Of a stretch of DNA of 64,000 nt, positions 35,601 to 48,250 are shown piece by piece. Position 1 is the stretch's first letter; every line of letters starts with the position of its first letter. The stretch lies in assembly GCA_036936605.1 (NCBI GenBank), contig JAUPFV010000001.1, positions 172,254,386-172,318,385 of the forward strand, given 5' to 3'. The DNA is from Limnanthes douglasii subsp. nivea. Taxonomy: Eukaryota > Streptophyta > Magnoliopsida > Brassicales > Limnanthaceae. Under the pieces are notes generated by a model that made no database searches, had not been told where the DNA came from, and saw only the letters and a list, made by a program, of their open reading frames with translations. A program made the translations under genes and the position numbers.

Positions 35601-36224
35601 TCAATCCGGGTTGACTAGAACTCGATCAATTTTAGACAATATAGGGTGAGCAGGCTGCTTGTTGATCCAGGTGAAAGGAAAACCAGTAGATCGGAGATCA
35701 CTGAGTTCGCAAAGGTAGCAGCAGCTATTGAAGTCATCAATAGCTGAAGACCAAGAATCTGAAGAACCCAGATGCTCGTCTGGGTGACGGATCGCATTGA
35801 AACCTCCAAGTGAAACCCAAGGGATGTGGTTATCAGACTTGGAGATATTATAAGGATCCTTCCAAAGAGGGATACGATCGCTTGCATCATTAAATGCATA
35901 AATAGCAGTGAGTTTAAAAGTGGCTCTGAAATTATGACATTTAGCTATATAGTGGATTAACTGGGGAGATTGGGAGATTCTGGTTATAGTAATGACACTA
36001 AAGTTCCATAGAATTCAGATTCTACCTAATGGATGGGTCGCATGGTTAGTAACAACATGCCAAAAGGGCAAAATCTTCCTAATTATTTGATCGATTTTAT
36101 GAATTTGGACTTTAGTTTCTACAAGAACTATCAAGGATATATGATTACTGAGGATAAAATCATTGACGTCTTTTTTCCTGACAGGGTCATTTAAACCTCT
36201 CACGTTCCATGATGCAATATTCAT
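32640..36224 (-). pseudogene. LINE-B ORF2 (endonuclease, reverse transcriptase, zinc-binding tail)
   Basis: The start MNIASWNVRGLNDPVRKKDV is the usual beginning of a plant L1 endonuclease, with ETKVQ as the catalytic Glu block. The endonuclease continues through 35899-35615. The frame 35585-34596 (329 aa) holds SSVHFGYLHTSDHTTVTLSL, then NWIKLGDRNTKFFHNS and ISNAEIKSALYSIDSDKSPGPDSFNSSFFK, the RT entrance. The fingers continue at 34731-34528 (KIISKILANRIK, SQSAFVTGRNI). KKGLRQGDPLLPLLF and CFADDLMIF (34340-33888) are the core. The connection and zinc-binding region with IWKERNSRIF-like residues runs to about 32640. About half a dozen shifts or stops break it. ORF2 protein nicks DNA and primes reverse transcription from the nick. 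Confidence 0.9.
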
Positions 36225-36296
36225 AAATAAATACTTACAGAGAGTCAGTTGAAGATCTTGTCGGAGGATATTACCATTTTACCATTGCCGTTAGCT

Positions 36297-37754
36297 TCAT
36301 CCGTGCAAACCCTTTTTTGGGGGGGGGGGGGGGTCCACTTCCTCGCCAAGTTCCACCTCATTATCCTCGCTGATTGAAGGGAGTCGAGACCCAATCTCGA
36401 TTTCTGGTTCAATTTCTGATGGATCTTCCTCCGAGGATGAAATCCCTAAAGGGAAAGGAGTAGTCTTGCCTGGGCCCTTTTTGCATTGACGGGTAGGGTG
36501 CCCAAATATTTTACAATTATCACACTGGGGGGAGACCCTGGTATTCAAAGGCAACCAGGATGGATTTCTCTCGAATCTTGAAGGAGAGTTCAGAACGGAT
36601 TGGCTGGCCAACCCTTTTCATAATACATATGCGGGCAAAACGAAGTTTTTCCTTTCGTTCCGTTTGATGATCCACATATAACGGGGTTCCGATAACTGAA
36701 CCAATGTTGCTAAAACCTTCTGCAATCCACAGTTCAATAGGCAGATTAAAAACCTTGACCCAAATAGGGATTTCATTGTGAAGATCTTTGACCAAGGATG
36801 TAAGAGGTTCCCAAATTTTCAGGATCATTAAGTTACCACCAAAGTGCCAGGGAGCCTTTTCCAGAATTTTTTTGGCCATTGCCTTGGATCCAAACTTGAA
36901 AAGAAAGTATCCTTCAGGAAGAGGCTTGAATTCCAAGAGACCAAACCGATTCCAAAGGGATTCCACGTTGGCTTTGAGAAAGGCCAAATTGGAGGGTTGG
37001 TTCAGAAAATACCCAAAGAGGCTAGCCTTCCAAGATTCCGGAGAGTCGAGGGCCTAGTCATTCATAATGTAATCGTTTCCCACGTTTTACATATGGCTAA
37101 TGCCAATTACCAACGAGGATCTATTATCACTATGACCCGCAACAATACTAGCAAAAGAATAGATCGAGGCTGATTTAGAAAAAGAATTCGAACTTGAGAT
37201 ACCTCTTGAAAAATCCTTATGAGAATTCAGGGAGAGAGGTTTAGCATAGGCCATTTTGAATTTTCTCCCTTTCAGTCCTTTACCGGCGTTCCCGAAATTA
37301 TGAATCAGTGAGGGAAGCCCACTAGAACCACCAGCCCCAATAAACCTTTACTTTTATTTGGACCCGTTCTTTCAATGGATAGGATCTGAGTGGGTCTGTG
37401 GGTTTTAAAAACCCGGCCCACAGGAAGAGAGGGATTATATACCAGCCTGGAGTCGATAGAGGGCTGGAGCATTTTCGTTGGGCCATTGTTCAGACCAGAT
37501 TCTGAGCCCAGAATCGAGTCAGACCCAGCCAGTGGGTCTTTGACCTGACCAACCCGTGGGCCCAGAAGCGGATCCATCTCATTCACTGGGTCAAAACCCA
37601 GACCATTAGAAGATACCCTGTTCGAAGCCACCAAAACGGTCTTCTCTCTCGTTTTACAGATTTCCTTTTCTTTCGAACCAGACTCTTCGAGCTTCTCTCC
37701 CGATTTGCACACCTCCACATCAGTTCTATCATCAGATATCCAGTCCTCACCCAA
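36297..37754 (-). pseudogene. LINE-B ORF1 (DUF4283-like RNA-binding protein)
   Basis: The N-terminal frame 37754-37305 is acidic and serine-rich. The frame 36987-36520 has LWNRFGLLEFKPLPEGYFLFKF and WVKVFNLPIELWIAEGFSNIGSVIGTPLYVD, matching the DUF4283 region of plant L1 ORF1. CDNCKIFGHPTRQCKK (36611-36297) is a CCHC knuckle. The end is an acidic tail and a proline run encoded by a long G tract at about 36317-36332. The frames do not join, so at least two shifts are present. The protein would coat the LINE RNA. Confidence 0.87.
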
Positions 37755-37840
37755 ACACGATCCAGCTAAAACCCTTCTCTCGCCTGATTTCGAGTCGGCC
37801 AGACTCTTCCTAATACCCGAATTCGAAACTGATAAGACCT

Positions 37841-37857
37841 AAGTTGAAGGAGAGTTT
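37841..37857. repeat. LINE-B target-site duplication, right copy
   Basis: AAGTTGAAGGAGAGTTT is identical to 32307-32323. It encodes, on the minus strand, part of the LINE-A phrase DKLSFN. Confidence 0.95.
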
Positions 37858-39335
37858 GTCAAAGGATTTGGCCATATCTATTTTGATCATTACACATATT
37901 TTATTTTCTTGCTTAAATCATGAGTTAAATATTGAGTTAATAATATATTCTCATGAATGTTCCTACGCTTTACGAAACCACGTTTTTTCTCTGAAATAAT
38001 CTTACGAAGAAGACATGTTCATGTTTTAATTAAAATATTTGATATTATTCTGTTAAATTCAGTACATATGATGATTGGCCTAAAATCGTTCCATGTTTTA
38101 GGTGAGTCCACTTCAGGTATTAGTCACACCACAAGTGAATATGGGCTTTGAGGGGAAGGGTGGCCATTACAGATATCAACTCTTGCTGCACATAGATTCA
38201 TTGATATGATAAACCAACAAAATTGTTTGTTTTTTGTATTAAAACCATCAATTCTACCAACATTGTTGGAGCTCAATGTTTTAACTAAGTTGTAGATTTA
38301 TGCTTCAGAAGATAACATCATAAGATTTTTGTTATCTAAATCAGAAATAAGTTTTAGATTTATATTTTGGAGTTTTTTAGTTTCATTTGTTTTAGGAAGA
38401 GATCATAAAAGAGACTTGAAGTGTTCTTTAACAATTTTTCCAGAGGTAGATTGATCCTCAATCCATGAGTTTCCAACCCATATGCCATGTATCTTATTAT
38501 TTTTCTTATTTTCATAACATAATTATGAAAACTTATTGTATTTCTATGTGCATGTTTCACCCAGTTGGTACTACTTTTCTGCTCCTAAAAATATTTTTCT
38601 CTATCAAAGATCTAAATGTGGATTACTTGAGTTTTGGCTAGATTGATTTTATCTTCTATGTACATGTTCTATTTCCAGTTTTTCTCAACCATCCTTAGGA
38701 AGTCAAGATGCATATTCCATATATCTAGAAACTTAAACGATTATTTGGTTCGAATGTAATTAAAAGAGATAGATATAAACAATGGAGAGTGATCACATCC
38801 AGTTTTGGATAAGTGTTTGACCTTGGTTGTTTCAAAATAATTGATTCTAGTTGACACTCGAGGATATTAATATTAACTAAAACTCTTTAGACATAAATTA
38901 TAATATGATAATTGTTCTTGCGAGCTTGTGATGACATTAAAATCACCAATGACCATCCACTATTTGGAAGAATCAACCAGATTTATTAGACTATCCAAAA
39001 GAACCATTCTTTGATTTTTTATACATTTAGCATAAACCACTACGAGAAAAATCTTCTTGTTGAGATCAGAATGTTTAACTTTAACATATAGAAATTTCTC
39101 ATGATTTATTATATCATCTAATATGAAATCCTCTTTCTATATTATCCAACTTGAAAACCTAGTTTTTTTAAAAATCGTATCACATATATCCATTGAGATC
39201 ATTGGTTCTTAAATAACTAGAAAATCCACCTTTTCAGCTTTGATAATTGATTTGATTCTTCTTATTGTTCCTTTGTTACCCATAAATATAATATTCCAAT
39301 TTAAATTTGTGATAGTTATTTAGATGTTTCACTGA
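37858..39335 (-). pseudogene. LINE-A ORF2, endonuclease and first half of RT
   Basis: On the minus strand I read ICVMIKIDMAKSFDKL, preceded by FVKRRNIHENILLTQYLTHDL and SPKTWNDFRPIIICTEFNRIISNILIKT, the standard L1 RT run. Upstream, 38560-38360 has KHAHRNTISFHNYVMKI. The endonuclease, near 38900-39100, has IWLILPNSGWSLVILM (the PW...GDFN neighbourhood). Frames change often. Confidence 0.8.
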
Positions 39336-39344
39336 AGAGTCTTG

Positions 39345-41100
39345 TTGACCTTTTGAAGTGTAATGTTTTGGTGTTAATTAGACAGTTGAGAGGTTTAATT
39401 TTAGTCTTCATCATCTTCTTTCATAGAATCTTTTTAATATCTTTACCTTCTGCTATTTTGCCTAAAACTAGGGATATCTGGGAGATTCTAGTAGATATTT
39501 GTTTTGGAGAATCAATTTCTATATCAGTTATCAAACTTATTTGTTGTGGAAATGATATTACTTGTTTCTATTGCTTGTAAGGCTTCAATGATTTTTTTTA
39601 TCACTGTACTCTTGAGTTACCTTATCATATTCTTGAGCAGTCTAGTTAGTATCAAATCTTCTATAAACAGATTTCTCCTTTTTATATTTAACATCTTTAA
39701 ATTTTGGTTTTGGCTGGAATCTAATGAATGTGTATGGACAGATTGATCCTTATAGGTTGATCATTCATCTCAGAATTTGCTTTTTTAACCTTATGATCAA
39801 TCTGTTTTCTTGCATGGCTTGTGTAGTAAGTTTTCATTTGAGTGCTAATTATTCTAATAGAATTCATATCATTAACAATGATATATTTTAAATTGGGAAC
39901 CCATATTCTATTTTGGGTAGAGGGTTTCTATTAAAGTTTGTCTCGAAAGTGTGGCTGATACTGTATTTCCTTTGGTTCCATTCGTTTTTTTAATGTTAAA
40001 AGTTTTTTACAGAGTGATGATTTCTGGCCAAGATGTAGACATACTGAGCAGTATGATAACATTTCTCCATAAATGATTTCTTACCAAAAACCTCAATTGT
40101 CCCCAAAGCCAATCCAGACTTTATAAGTTAGATTTCTTTAGACATCTAACTCAATCCAAGTCTTACAAAAATTGAACTTGGCTCTATTCTAAGAAGGGAC
40201 CTAGATTGATAAATAATTACCTATTGACTTAGCTATAACCTGAATTGTAACTTTGTTGTACATGCACTCTGGTAAGTTAGGAAAAGTAATCCGTACAAGT
40301 GAGATAAGATAATCTATTTCGGATTAAAAGGAGGGTTCCACTTAAATATCCTCATTTTGTGATAACCTATAGACCAGGCATTCCTTTTCTAGATTTGCAT
40401 AAGATCGAAAATATGTTCGAACTCTATTAGTACATGCTTAGGACCTACAATAAGAGGTTACACTCTCATAGAAATCCAATATACTCTAAGAATTTTTGGA
40501 TTATATTCAACTATGGCTTGCCATTTGAAAATTTTCCAAGAAGAGTATATATAGTGTTATGTAGGAGATTTTCCTTATCTTAAGCTAGAGAAGTGTATTG
40601 GCTTGCATTCTCCCATGTCTTGGATCAACACATTAGTGTGTGAAGTTTCCTTTGAGCTGATTCTTGTGGCATCTCATAAGTTTAAACTTTTATGTCTTTT
40701 TGTAGGGTTTGATAATTTTGGTGTTGTGATGAAGAATGATCAAATATTTGATTATTTTTAAGTCATGAATCCGGTTAGCTTCATAGTGATTTTGCATCTC
40801 TTTTTGGTATAACAGTGCTCGAAAATCTTTATCAAACTTTCTTTGATTTGAATTAAAAGACAGTTGGCTCAGACTGAATTCTCTGTTTTTAAAAACAGAG
40901 GATGAGAGTACTTGTTTAGATGAATCTGTTCTTGAATCTAAGGTGGGTTGATTGATATCAATGTTTGTTGAAGGTGGCTGCGGTGAATGTTTTGGCCGAA
41001 ATTCGTCTCCAATCGTCATGATGATAATCCGAGACTCTGGAGTCAGACCGGACATGCTGAGAGTTCTATGGGTTTGGAAGATTGTGGTTTTTGGATTCTT
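39345..41100 (-). pseudogene. LINE-A ORF1
   Basis: The frame 41055-40690 starts MSGLTPESRIIIMTIGDEFRPKHSPQPPS, followed by a polar stretch. Nearer 40150-40000, RITFPNLPECMYNKV, AKSIGNYLSI, KVWIGFGDN and SYCSVCLHLG match the DUF4283 and CCHC region of plant L1 ORF1. No frame is continuous. Confidence 0.72.
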
Positions 41101-41150
41101 AAAGCTTTCAGAATCGTTTCTTATTAATGTTTACATAATAAAATCACGAC

Positions 41151-42650
41151 CGGCTTAAAAATATTGTTAAAATTCGAGTATTCTAATAAAAAATCTTAAA
41201 ATTTATAATAAACATTTTAAAAATATAAATATTAGAGGAATTTATAAATTATTCAAAAAATAACATCGTAACGTTGTAATATATTTATTTATTTATTTCG
41301 ACTTTAGCAAAATATATTTTTAAAAAATGGTTGGAGTTATTCATCTAAAACTTATTTATAACAAAAAAAAAAGTATCATATCAAAATAATTTTTTTAAAT
41401 ATATTATGCATAATTGTGGTAATAAACGTTTTTTTGAAAACATTGATCGAATATAATCACATATAATATCTAAAGTACTAAAATTTCAGCATAAAAATAT
41501 TACCAAGCTCCAAAAGTTGTTAGCCTCGTTGGAGCTATTTGGAGACTTTTTGTTAGACATTGAGAGGAATTTTCTTTAAATTTGCTCTATATTTAATAAA
41601 AAATGTGGCGAGTGGTGGGTCACACAACTCTTTTTCTATTATGGAATTTTGCCGGAAAATTGGTGAGGAGTTGGTGTGGGTTCCTTCTTTTTCTCTGTGC
41701 GGTGGTTTCATGGATAAAGCGAGGTGCAGTTTTGTTGGGTGATGATGATAGGTGACTCTTTAGTCCGCTTTCCTACTAAAATACGATTTTGCTTCTTCTT
41801 CAAAACATACTTTTCCACTCAAAACAGAACACCATATAAATAAAATAATTTTTTTTTTAAAATGCCGATTATTCGAGATCTTTTAAATGGTGAAAGGCGT
41901 GGGACATATGTAGATGGAATCGCACGTTTAAAATTAAAATACATATATTAAAAAATCAAATAAAAAAAAATATATCATAACTTTTTTTTACACAAACCAA
42001 ACTTTTTATTAGAAATAGAAGGTTTGGTACGGTTATGATATAGAATACATATTATTATCTATTCTAGAGGCACCGATTGAAATCGGAAGCCGCCAGTTAG
42101 AGACTTGTGTAAATTATAATTTTAGTAATTTTTGAAATGTTTTTTTCCAAATTGAATTTGAGATTGGGTTGAGAGTGAGAGATGTTGATCTGATCGTGAA
42201 AAATTTGCTAGCGAGAGAGATTAAGTCTTGACAATATTGAATTTGACTAGAGATTCTCAAATTTTTTAAGTTCGTGCAAATTTCTATCTCGATAAACATA
42301 CAATTGGCTATAGGAGATCACATATCTTGTGGAGCAGAGATCGTAGCTCCGGAAGGAATGTTTCTTCTCATATACGACACTTTTCCTTAGTTGACTTGAA
42401 TTTTTGTTGAACTTGTGTGAGCACGGTCATCCTTGTAGATCATTCGTCTTCCTTATTGATTTCTTGAATCAGATTACCCGTAAATCTAATGTTTTACATA
42501 TTGCATAGTCAGATAGCACATGCTAGCTAGATGATAGTTAGTTTACATCCAATTTTATTGGATAAAGTATCAATTGGAACAGAGACAATATATTTCACGA
42601 ATTCAGTAGAATCACATAGACCTATGAACTATTAAAGTCACTAATAATAA
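41151..42650. other. Gap between LINE-A and LINE-C, nothing recognised
   Basis: Very AT-rich at 41160-41470. A short plus-strand frame at 41560-41742 has no recognisable motif. No tail or duplication for either neighbouring LINE was located. Confidence 0.4.
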
Positions 42651-42688
42651 ATGGGCCTTTGAATAATAGTTCATCAAGGTGAACATAT

Positions 42689-43195
42689 TCATGTTTCTAG
42701 TTTAATGTATTTAAGGCTCATACTTTCAAGTAGGATGATAGTAGAGAGTTGAAGATGGACTTGAGATTGATTAAAGTCTATTTCCATTTTGCATTTCATT
42801 GTCCATTTGGCAAGACAATCTGCAGAGTTATTTTGTTCTCTAAATATGTGTGAGAGAACCATATCAGGGTGGGTTAAGCATCTACAACTGTTTATGAGAG
42901 TCTCTAAGTTCCATGGAAATTTACCATTTGAGAGTAGTTTAACTAAGACTCGAGAGTCAATTTCTAAATCAACTTGATTGACGCCCATATTTTTGCACAT
43001 TATGAGACCATCAAGCAAAGCCCTAACCTCAGCCATAATAGGAGTTAATTTACCATATAATCTACCAAAACCTATTAGAATATCTTCATTCATATCTCTT
43101 AAAATACCCACACCACTAGCTAAGCAAGAACCATATGTGTTAAGCTTAAATCTATTAGGCTTAGAAAGAGTCCATGCAAGATGAACAAATTTCAA
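42689..43195 (-). pseudogene. LINE-C C-terminal RNase H domain
   Basis: The open frame of 168 codons reads KPNRFKLNTYGSCLASGVGILRD (where KLN.DGS is expected, so the first Asp is changed to Tyr), PIMAEVRALLDGLIMCKNMG (the AE..AL..GL Glu block), DLEIDSRVLVKLL (the DS block) and SHIFREQNNSADCLAKW (the RE.N..AD.LA block). This is the RVT_3-type RNase H that some plant L1 lineages carry at the end of ORF2. The domain is the longest intact frame in LINE-C, but the first catalytic residue appears lost. Confidence 0.85.
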
Positions 43196-46100
43196 TTTTT
43201 CTTTTAGATGGTTGAAACAACCAATTTCAATTGCAACACTAGCAACCTTGGTTCAATGGACTTTGTAAAAACGATTAGCCTGATCTAAAACAATAAGTAT
43301 GCGTTTAATATACTTAATAGATTCCTTAGTTGTATTGGTAGTGTCCATCTTTTTCCATAGGACCTAACAAATAATAGCTGGAATTATGGTGTTAATATAA
43401 ACATCATTATGAACATACCAGAACTAGCTCTTAATTAGATGAGCTATAGTAATATATTTTTCTATTCAACATCCAATTGATTAGAAAATTAATTCCAAAT
43501 ATCCCATTGTTTTTTTGCAGTTGACAAATAGATGGTTATGAGTCTCAAGATTGTCACAAAATTGACATTCAGATACCAGTGAAATGTGTATTTTTTGAAT
43601 GATAGAGTCTATAACTAACCAATTATTTAGGATTTCCCACAGCAGAAAAGGAGCATTTTTAGGGGTGATAGGATTTCATATCTTTTTAAACAAGTTGGAG
43701 TTATTGTTCTATTCCGTGATATATTTCGATTTCTTTTTTATATTGAACCTACCATCATTTGATAGAATCCAGGTGATTGAATCATCATCCCGATCCGTAA
43801 TGGAGGCTCTCTTGATTTTAATTATATCAGATGGAGTAACCATAGTGTTAAGCTTATCAGTGTCCTAATCATTAATAACCCAAAATGTTTTCACCTTGGC
43901 AGTGTTATACCAACTGCTATCTGTGTTTTATGTTAGAACTATAAGAGAGAGTGACCATACCATATGTCAAGCCAAAAGTCCACCTCACATTTTCCTAATT
44001 TCCAGAATATTTTAGGTTTAACAAGTTCTCTAATATTATAAATCATTTTCCAAGTTTGAGAGTTAAGATAAAAATAACTAACTTGCAAAAGATGAGTATC
44101 TTTGCAGTATACATTATGCATATACTTAGCCCACAATTTTTTATTTTCTCTAAACCTATGTCATAGCTTATAAGAGAAAGTATCTTGAACATCCTTCAAC
44201 ATTCTCATATTGAGACCTCATTCCCTAAAAGGTTTACATATGTTATACGAGCTAGTCAAGTTCATTATGTTAGCCTCTTTAGTGGACCCCTACAAGAATT
44301 TATTGAAGATTATTTCTAATATATCAATTCTTGTTTTAGGGGAGAATATAATTTTGCATCTAATATGTTGGAATAGCCATAAGAATAGAGTCTATAAAAA
44401 GGATGATTCCCATCACATTCAATGATTTTACTTCTTATTTTATTTATCAGAGATTCATAATTGTTAGTCTCGTTGTTGGTGTTTAAAGATATCCCTTAAT
44501 AAGTAGTTAGAAGGCTGTTTGATTTAAAGCCACTTTGAGTTTCAGGGGATGAACTTCTTGAATGAGAAAGACTAGTTGAAGTTATGAGTCTGGTTTTTTA
44601 TCTGTTGATAGATTATCCAGAAGAATCCTGATAATTATTTAGGAAAGAACCTAGATTTGCTATAGTTGATGGTTGACTATTGGTCAATATTAGGAGATCA
44701 TCAATAAAGGTTAGACATGGAATGTAAATGGGTTTCTTATTCGATATTTCGTTATTTTATTAGCCTCAAATGGACTGATTAGACCCCTAATTAAGACATC
44801 TTCATCAATGATTATCAGAATAGGGGATATAGGATCCCATTGTCTGATTCCTCTCACAACTTTGAATAAATTTGTAGCTTCACCATTGATAAGAACAGAT
44901 ATGTGAATAGACTTAATTAAGTTAGCTATAAGGTTAACAAAATCAGAGTTGAATCCACATAATTTGAGTACTTTAAGGATAAATCTGTGAGACATTCTAT
45001 CGAATGATTTGGACATGTCAACCTTAATCATTATATTTCCAACTTTAGTCTTTTTATTTAGGTCATGAACTAGCTCCTTAGCTAATAGAATATTGTCTTG
45101 AATATTTTTACCATAGACAAAGCCTCATTGAATATCTAATAATATTTTTGGGAGCAACTTAATCAATCGAATGAATACTATTTTATACATGATTCTATTA
45201 ATTAAGCTGCACAAGCTTATTGGTCTATAATCTTGCCAGGTATGAGGGCTACTTGTTTTGGGAATAAGGTAATTGATAGTGGCCATTATACCATGAGAGA
45301 TAACCTGGTCAAGTAGGAAGGACTCTGTAGCATTACACAAGTTGTTTTTAAGGACGTTCCAACAAGTTTTAAAGAATAAACTATTGAAACCATATTTTCA
45401 AGCTGCTCAAGAAATGTTGATACTACTAATAACTTCAAATATTTTAGCCTTAGTGGGTGAGTTCATTAATATCCTATTATCCTCTTATGGATATAATAAA
45501 AAATGTACTCAGTAAAACTGATATTTCTAACAGCTTCATCTTGATTGGGAAGATTAGTTAGTGTAGCTTTGAAGTAAGATTCAACAGAGTTGCCTAATTC
45601 ATCTTGCTCAGCTACCCAATTAAATCCTTCTACAATTCTGATCATTTTATTTCATCTCCTCTTTTTCTTTACAAAGTTATGATAAGTTGTATTGTTGTTA
45701 TCTCCATCCTTGATCCAACTAAAATAACATTTTTATGCCAGTAAGCGTCTTCTTTAGCAAGATATTGTAAGTATATAGGATTGGATTTTGAAATATTATT
45801 TTTGTCCTCATCATTACTAGTTTCTTGGTATTTGATTTCTAATCTTTTCATAGTATCCCCAGCTTTCAAAATTGAGTGTAAAAAATTCCCAAATATATCT
45901 TTATTCCATTCTTTGAGGTCTCATTTGAGTCTTTTTAATTTATTCTGGAACACATACATGGGATAACCATTCATCTCTTGAGTTCAACGTTTTTAAAAAA
46001 TGCTAAAAACGTCATGGTTTAAAATCCACATGTTCTGGAATTCGAAAACACTCTTAGGCTTGTTTTTTTCTTGAGTTAATAGTAATGCATATATGGGTAT

Positions 46101-46602
46101 GGTCAGAACAAGTTCTAGCCATACGGAGCACTTTAGTTATAGAAAAATAAGCAGTCCAAGTTGTATTATAGAGAACTCGATCAAGCCTTTTCCATTTAGC
46201 TTTATTTGACCATGTGTATTGATTTCTAGATGAACCAGTATCTTCTAGGTAGCAATCTCTGATTGTGTCATTAAACTCTTCAATGCTTTTAAGATAAAGA
46301 GAGGACCAAGCAAGTTTCTCAGATGAGGAGATAACATTGAAAACTCCGATAACCATCTATTATCTAGTTGGGTCAGCAGTAGTTCTTAGATTATTACAAA
46401 GATCCTTTCTATTCTCTATTTGACTTTTAACATAGACAATAATGACTTGAAGACCCTTATTCATAGTCACATGCTTGACCTCGGTATGAATGAACTGCTG
46501 GTGTTCGATGAAAAATGTAAATTTCGAATTACTCATTCCACATAAGATAAATTTTATTACTAGTATTGGTTTTAAAGCTTTGGTATCCGATATAAGCAGC
46601 AA
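43196..46602 (-). pseudogene. LINE-C ORF2, endonuclease to zinc-binding region
   Basis: The endonuclease part (46602-46054) has VIGVFNVISSSEK (the GDFN block, changed) and NQYTWSNKAKWKRLDRVLYN, then SDHTHICI. RT parts are SPHTWQDYRPISLCSLINRIMYKIV (45340-45125), MIKVDMSKSFDRMSHRFILKVLKLCGF and VVRGIRQWDPISPIL (45031-44711), and CLTFIDDLLILTN just below 44711 (FIDD catalytic box). FCDNLETHNHLFVNC near 43560 is the zinc-binding region. Shifts separate all blocks. Confidence 0.85.
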
Positions 46603-46679
46603 TCTGATTCAAGTTATTTTTTTATCAGAGGTTCTTGAATGGAATTGATGTCTATATTCTCCTTGTTGTTGATAGATTT

Positions 46680-48250
46680 TAGTCTTCTCTTTAAAGCTTT
46701 GTTCCTAATTTCTTAAATGTTCCATTTTAGGATTTTGATTGTCATTATATTGTTGTAGGTTAGAGATCTAATTGTCCATTTATTTTACAGAGACTTGACA
46801 ACCAATGCACCTTTCTTTTTCTCATTTTTCTTCTTTTATTTTATTGTTCAAAAGATCCTGAAAGTCTTTATCAATTTCTCTGTTGTTGAAAGTAGAAGAG
46901 TTTTCCAAATCTTGGATGACTTTTATAACTTCAGAACCTCTAGGGGTATTCTCGTGGTACTGTTTAAACTATTTGGTTCCTTTAGTTCTTTCTTTATATA
47001 TTGAGTTGTTTGGGAACTATCTATAGCTAACTTGGTTAAATGCTTTCTATTTTATTTTTTCTTTCCTACAGTCTCCTTGTCAATGTTTTTGTGTTTGCCA
47101 TTAACTAACTTATTGTTGCTGATACTATCTGCAGTTTGTCCGTTAATAATTATAGACTTTACTTTTGGAGTAGTTTGCTTATGATTCTCTATGCTGTTTT
47201 GTAGTTTGGGTTGAATTTTTTGCATTGCTTAGGTTTGTGTCCTAGATGATGACAGATATTAAAGTATTAAGGCAAGTCCTAGTAACTTTTATTCAACCAA
47301 CATCCATCATTATCCTCAAACCCGACCCACACATGATATTGAAATTTCTTGGAAACATCTATTTTATCCAGGAATACTAAGAGTTGTGAGTAACTATTTT
47401 TTTTGGAGTCCATGTGTTAAGGGTTGACCAATGGTAGATGAAATCGTGTTTATTCTGCTCTCATTATAGAGAAACTCAAGAAGGTTAGAAATCCTTATCC
47501 ACACAGGTGCGATAGGATATTCATATTTTGGATTGAATGAAGTTGCCGATTTGAACAACCTCATACAATATTCTCTTACAGTCCATACATATTTGGACCA
47601 TAATTTCAATCATCGTTTTTATAGAGTTCTATCATTACGTGTCTAACATCACAGCTAGTATATTGTATTCACCAACAAACTTTAGAGATCCCAATAACTG
47701 TTTAACGAGATTAAGTTTAGGAATACTTTTGGCGAAATTGCATATTAATGTTTTGTAGAGGCCAACAACCTTTTTTTGTCATGTGTTACGTATTTTATTG
47801 AAATATGATTACTTTTTTCTTTCATTCATGATGGTGCATTTTAAGCGCATTTCTTGGTAATTCTTGTAGCATCTCCAAAAGATTTAGGACGGTGTGATAA
47901 TTTTCATATTTATTCTCTAACTGTTCTATTTCAGTGCAAAGATTGAGTTTACAAGATGCTATAATCGAATCATTCCTTGCTGATTATTGTAGAGGTGGAA
48001 AATCTGATTCCATAGGTACTCTGTTTTGACCTTGCCCTATGTTGTCCAGAATTCTGGAAGAAGTAGATTTCCTCTACTTTTTTCTGTCATGTGTTTGATT
48101 TGCAGTAGGGATATGACTGAGTCATTTTCTTTCATTGGATGCTTCTAGCAAGCAACTAGATAGCCGGAGATGAAAGCCTGATTTGGTGAGCTACGGTTTG
48201 GATTTGTGTGCTTTCTTGATCACTTCTAAGAGCCAAAAGCTCATTATCGC
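46680..48250 (-). pseudogene. LINE-C ORF1 remnant
   Basis: The frame 47609-47394 reads MKLWSKYVWTVREYCMRLFK and YPIAPVWIRISNLLEFLYNESRINTISSTIGQPL, where PVWIRI.NLP....... IG.PL is the DUF4283 core of L1 ORF1. Flanking sequence is decayed and could not be framed. The plus-strand frame 46795-47004 is a shadow. Confidence 0.7.

Larger units (their letters stand above)
32324..37840 (-). mobile_element. LINE-B: near full-length L1-type retrotransposon
   Basis: It is a 5.5-kb unit on the minus strand between exact 17-bp duplications, with ORF1 at 37754-36297 and ORF2 from 36224 to about 32640. It is much better preserved than LINE-A or LINE-C, so it inserted most recently of the three. It ends in only about eight A's. 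It lacks the RNase H seen in LINE-C. Confidence 0.93.
30870..41150 (-). mobile_element. LINE-A: decayed L1-type retrotransposon, split by LINE-B
   Basis: On the minus strand ORF1 occupies about 41100-39350 and ORF2 about 39330-30890, with LINE-B (32324-37840) inside the RT. The join is exact: MIKIDMAKSFDKLSFN, ending in the right-hand copy of the 17-bp duplication at 37841-37857, continues as FILNILDAFGFD at 32306 and below. Both ORFs are full of stops and shifts. The 3' end is taken as just past the zinc-knuckle region at 30870; no poly(A) tail or duplication was found for LINE-A. Confidence 0.85.
42651..48250 (-). mobile_element. LINE-C: decayed L1-type retrotransposon with RNase H
   Basis: On the minus strand ORF1 traces lie at 48250-46680, endonuclease at 46602-46054, RT at 45340-44640, zinc-binding region at about 43620-43440 and RNase H at 43195-42689. 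Order and motifs are those of plant L1 elements. It is independent of LINE-A and LINE-B. Ends are approximate because no tail or duplication was found. Confidence 0.82.

Noticed and set aside
42689..43195. A host RNase H-like gene
   Set aside because: It directly follows LINE RT and zinc-binding blocks on the same strand and matches the LINE C-terminal RNase H position.
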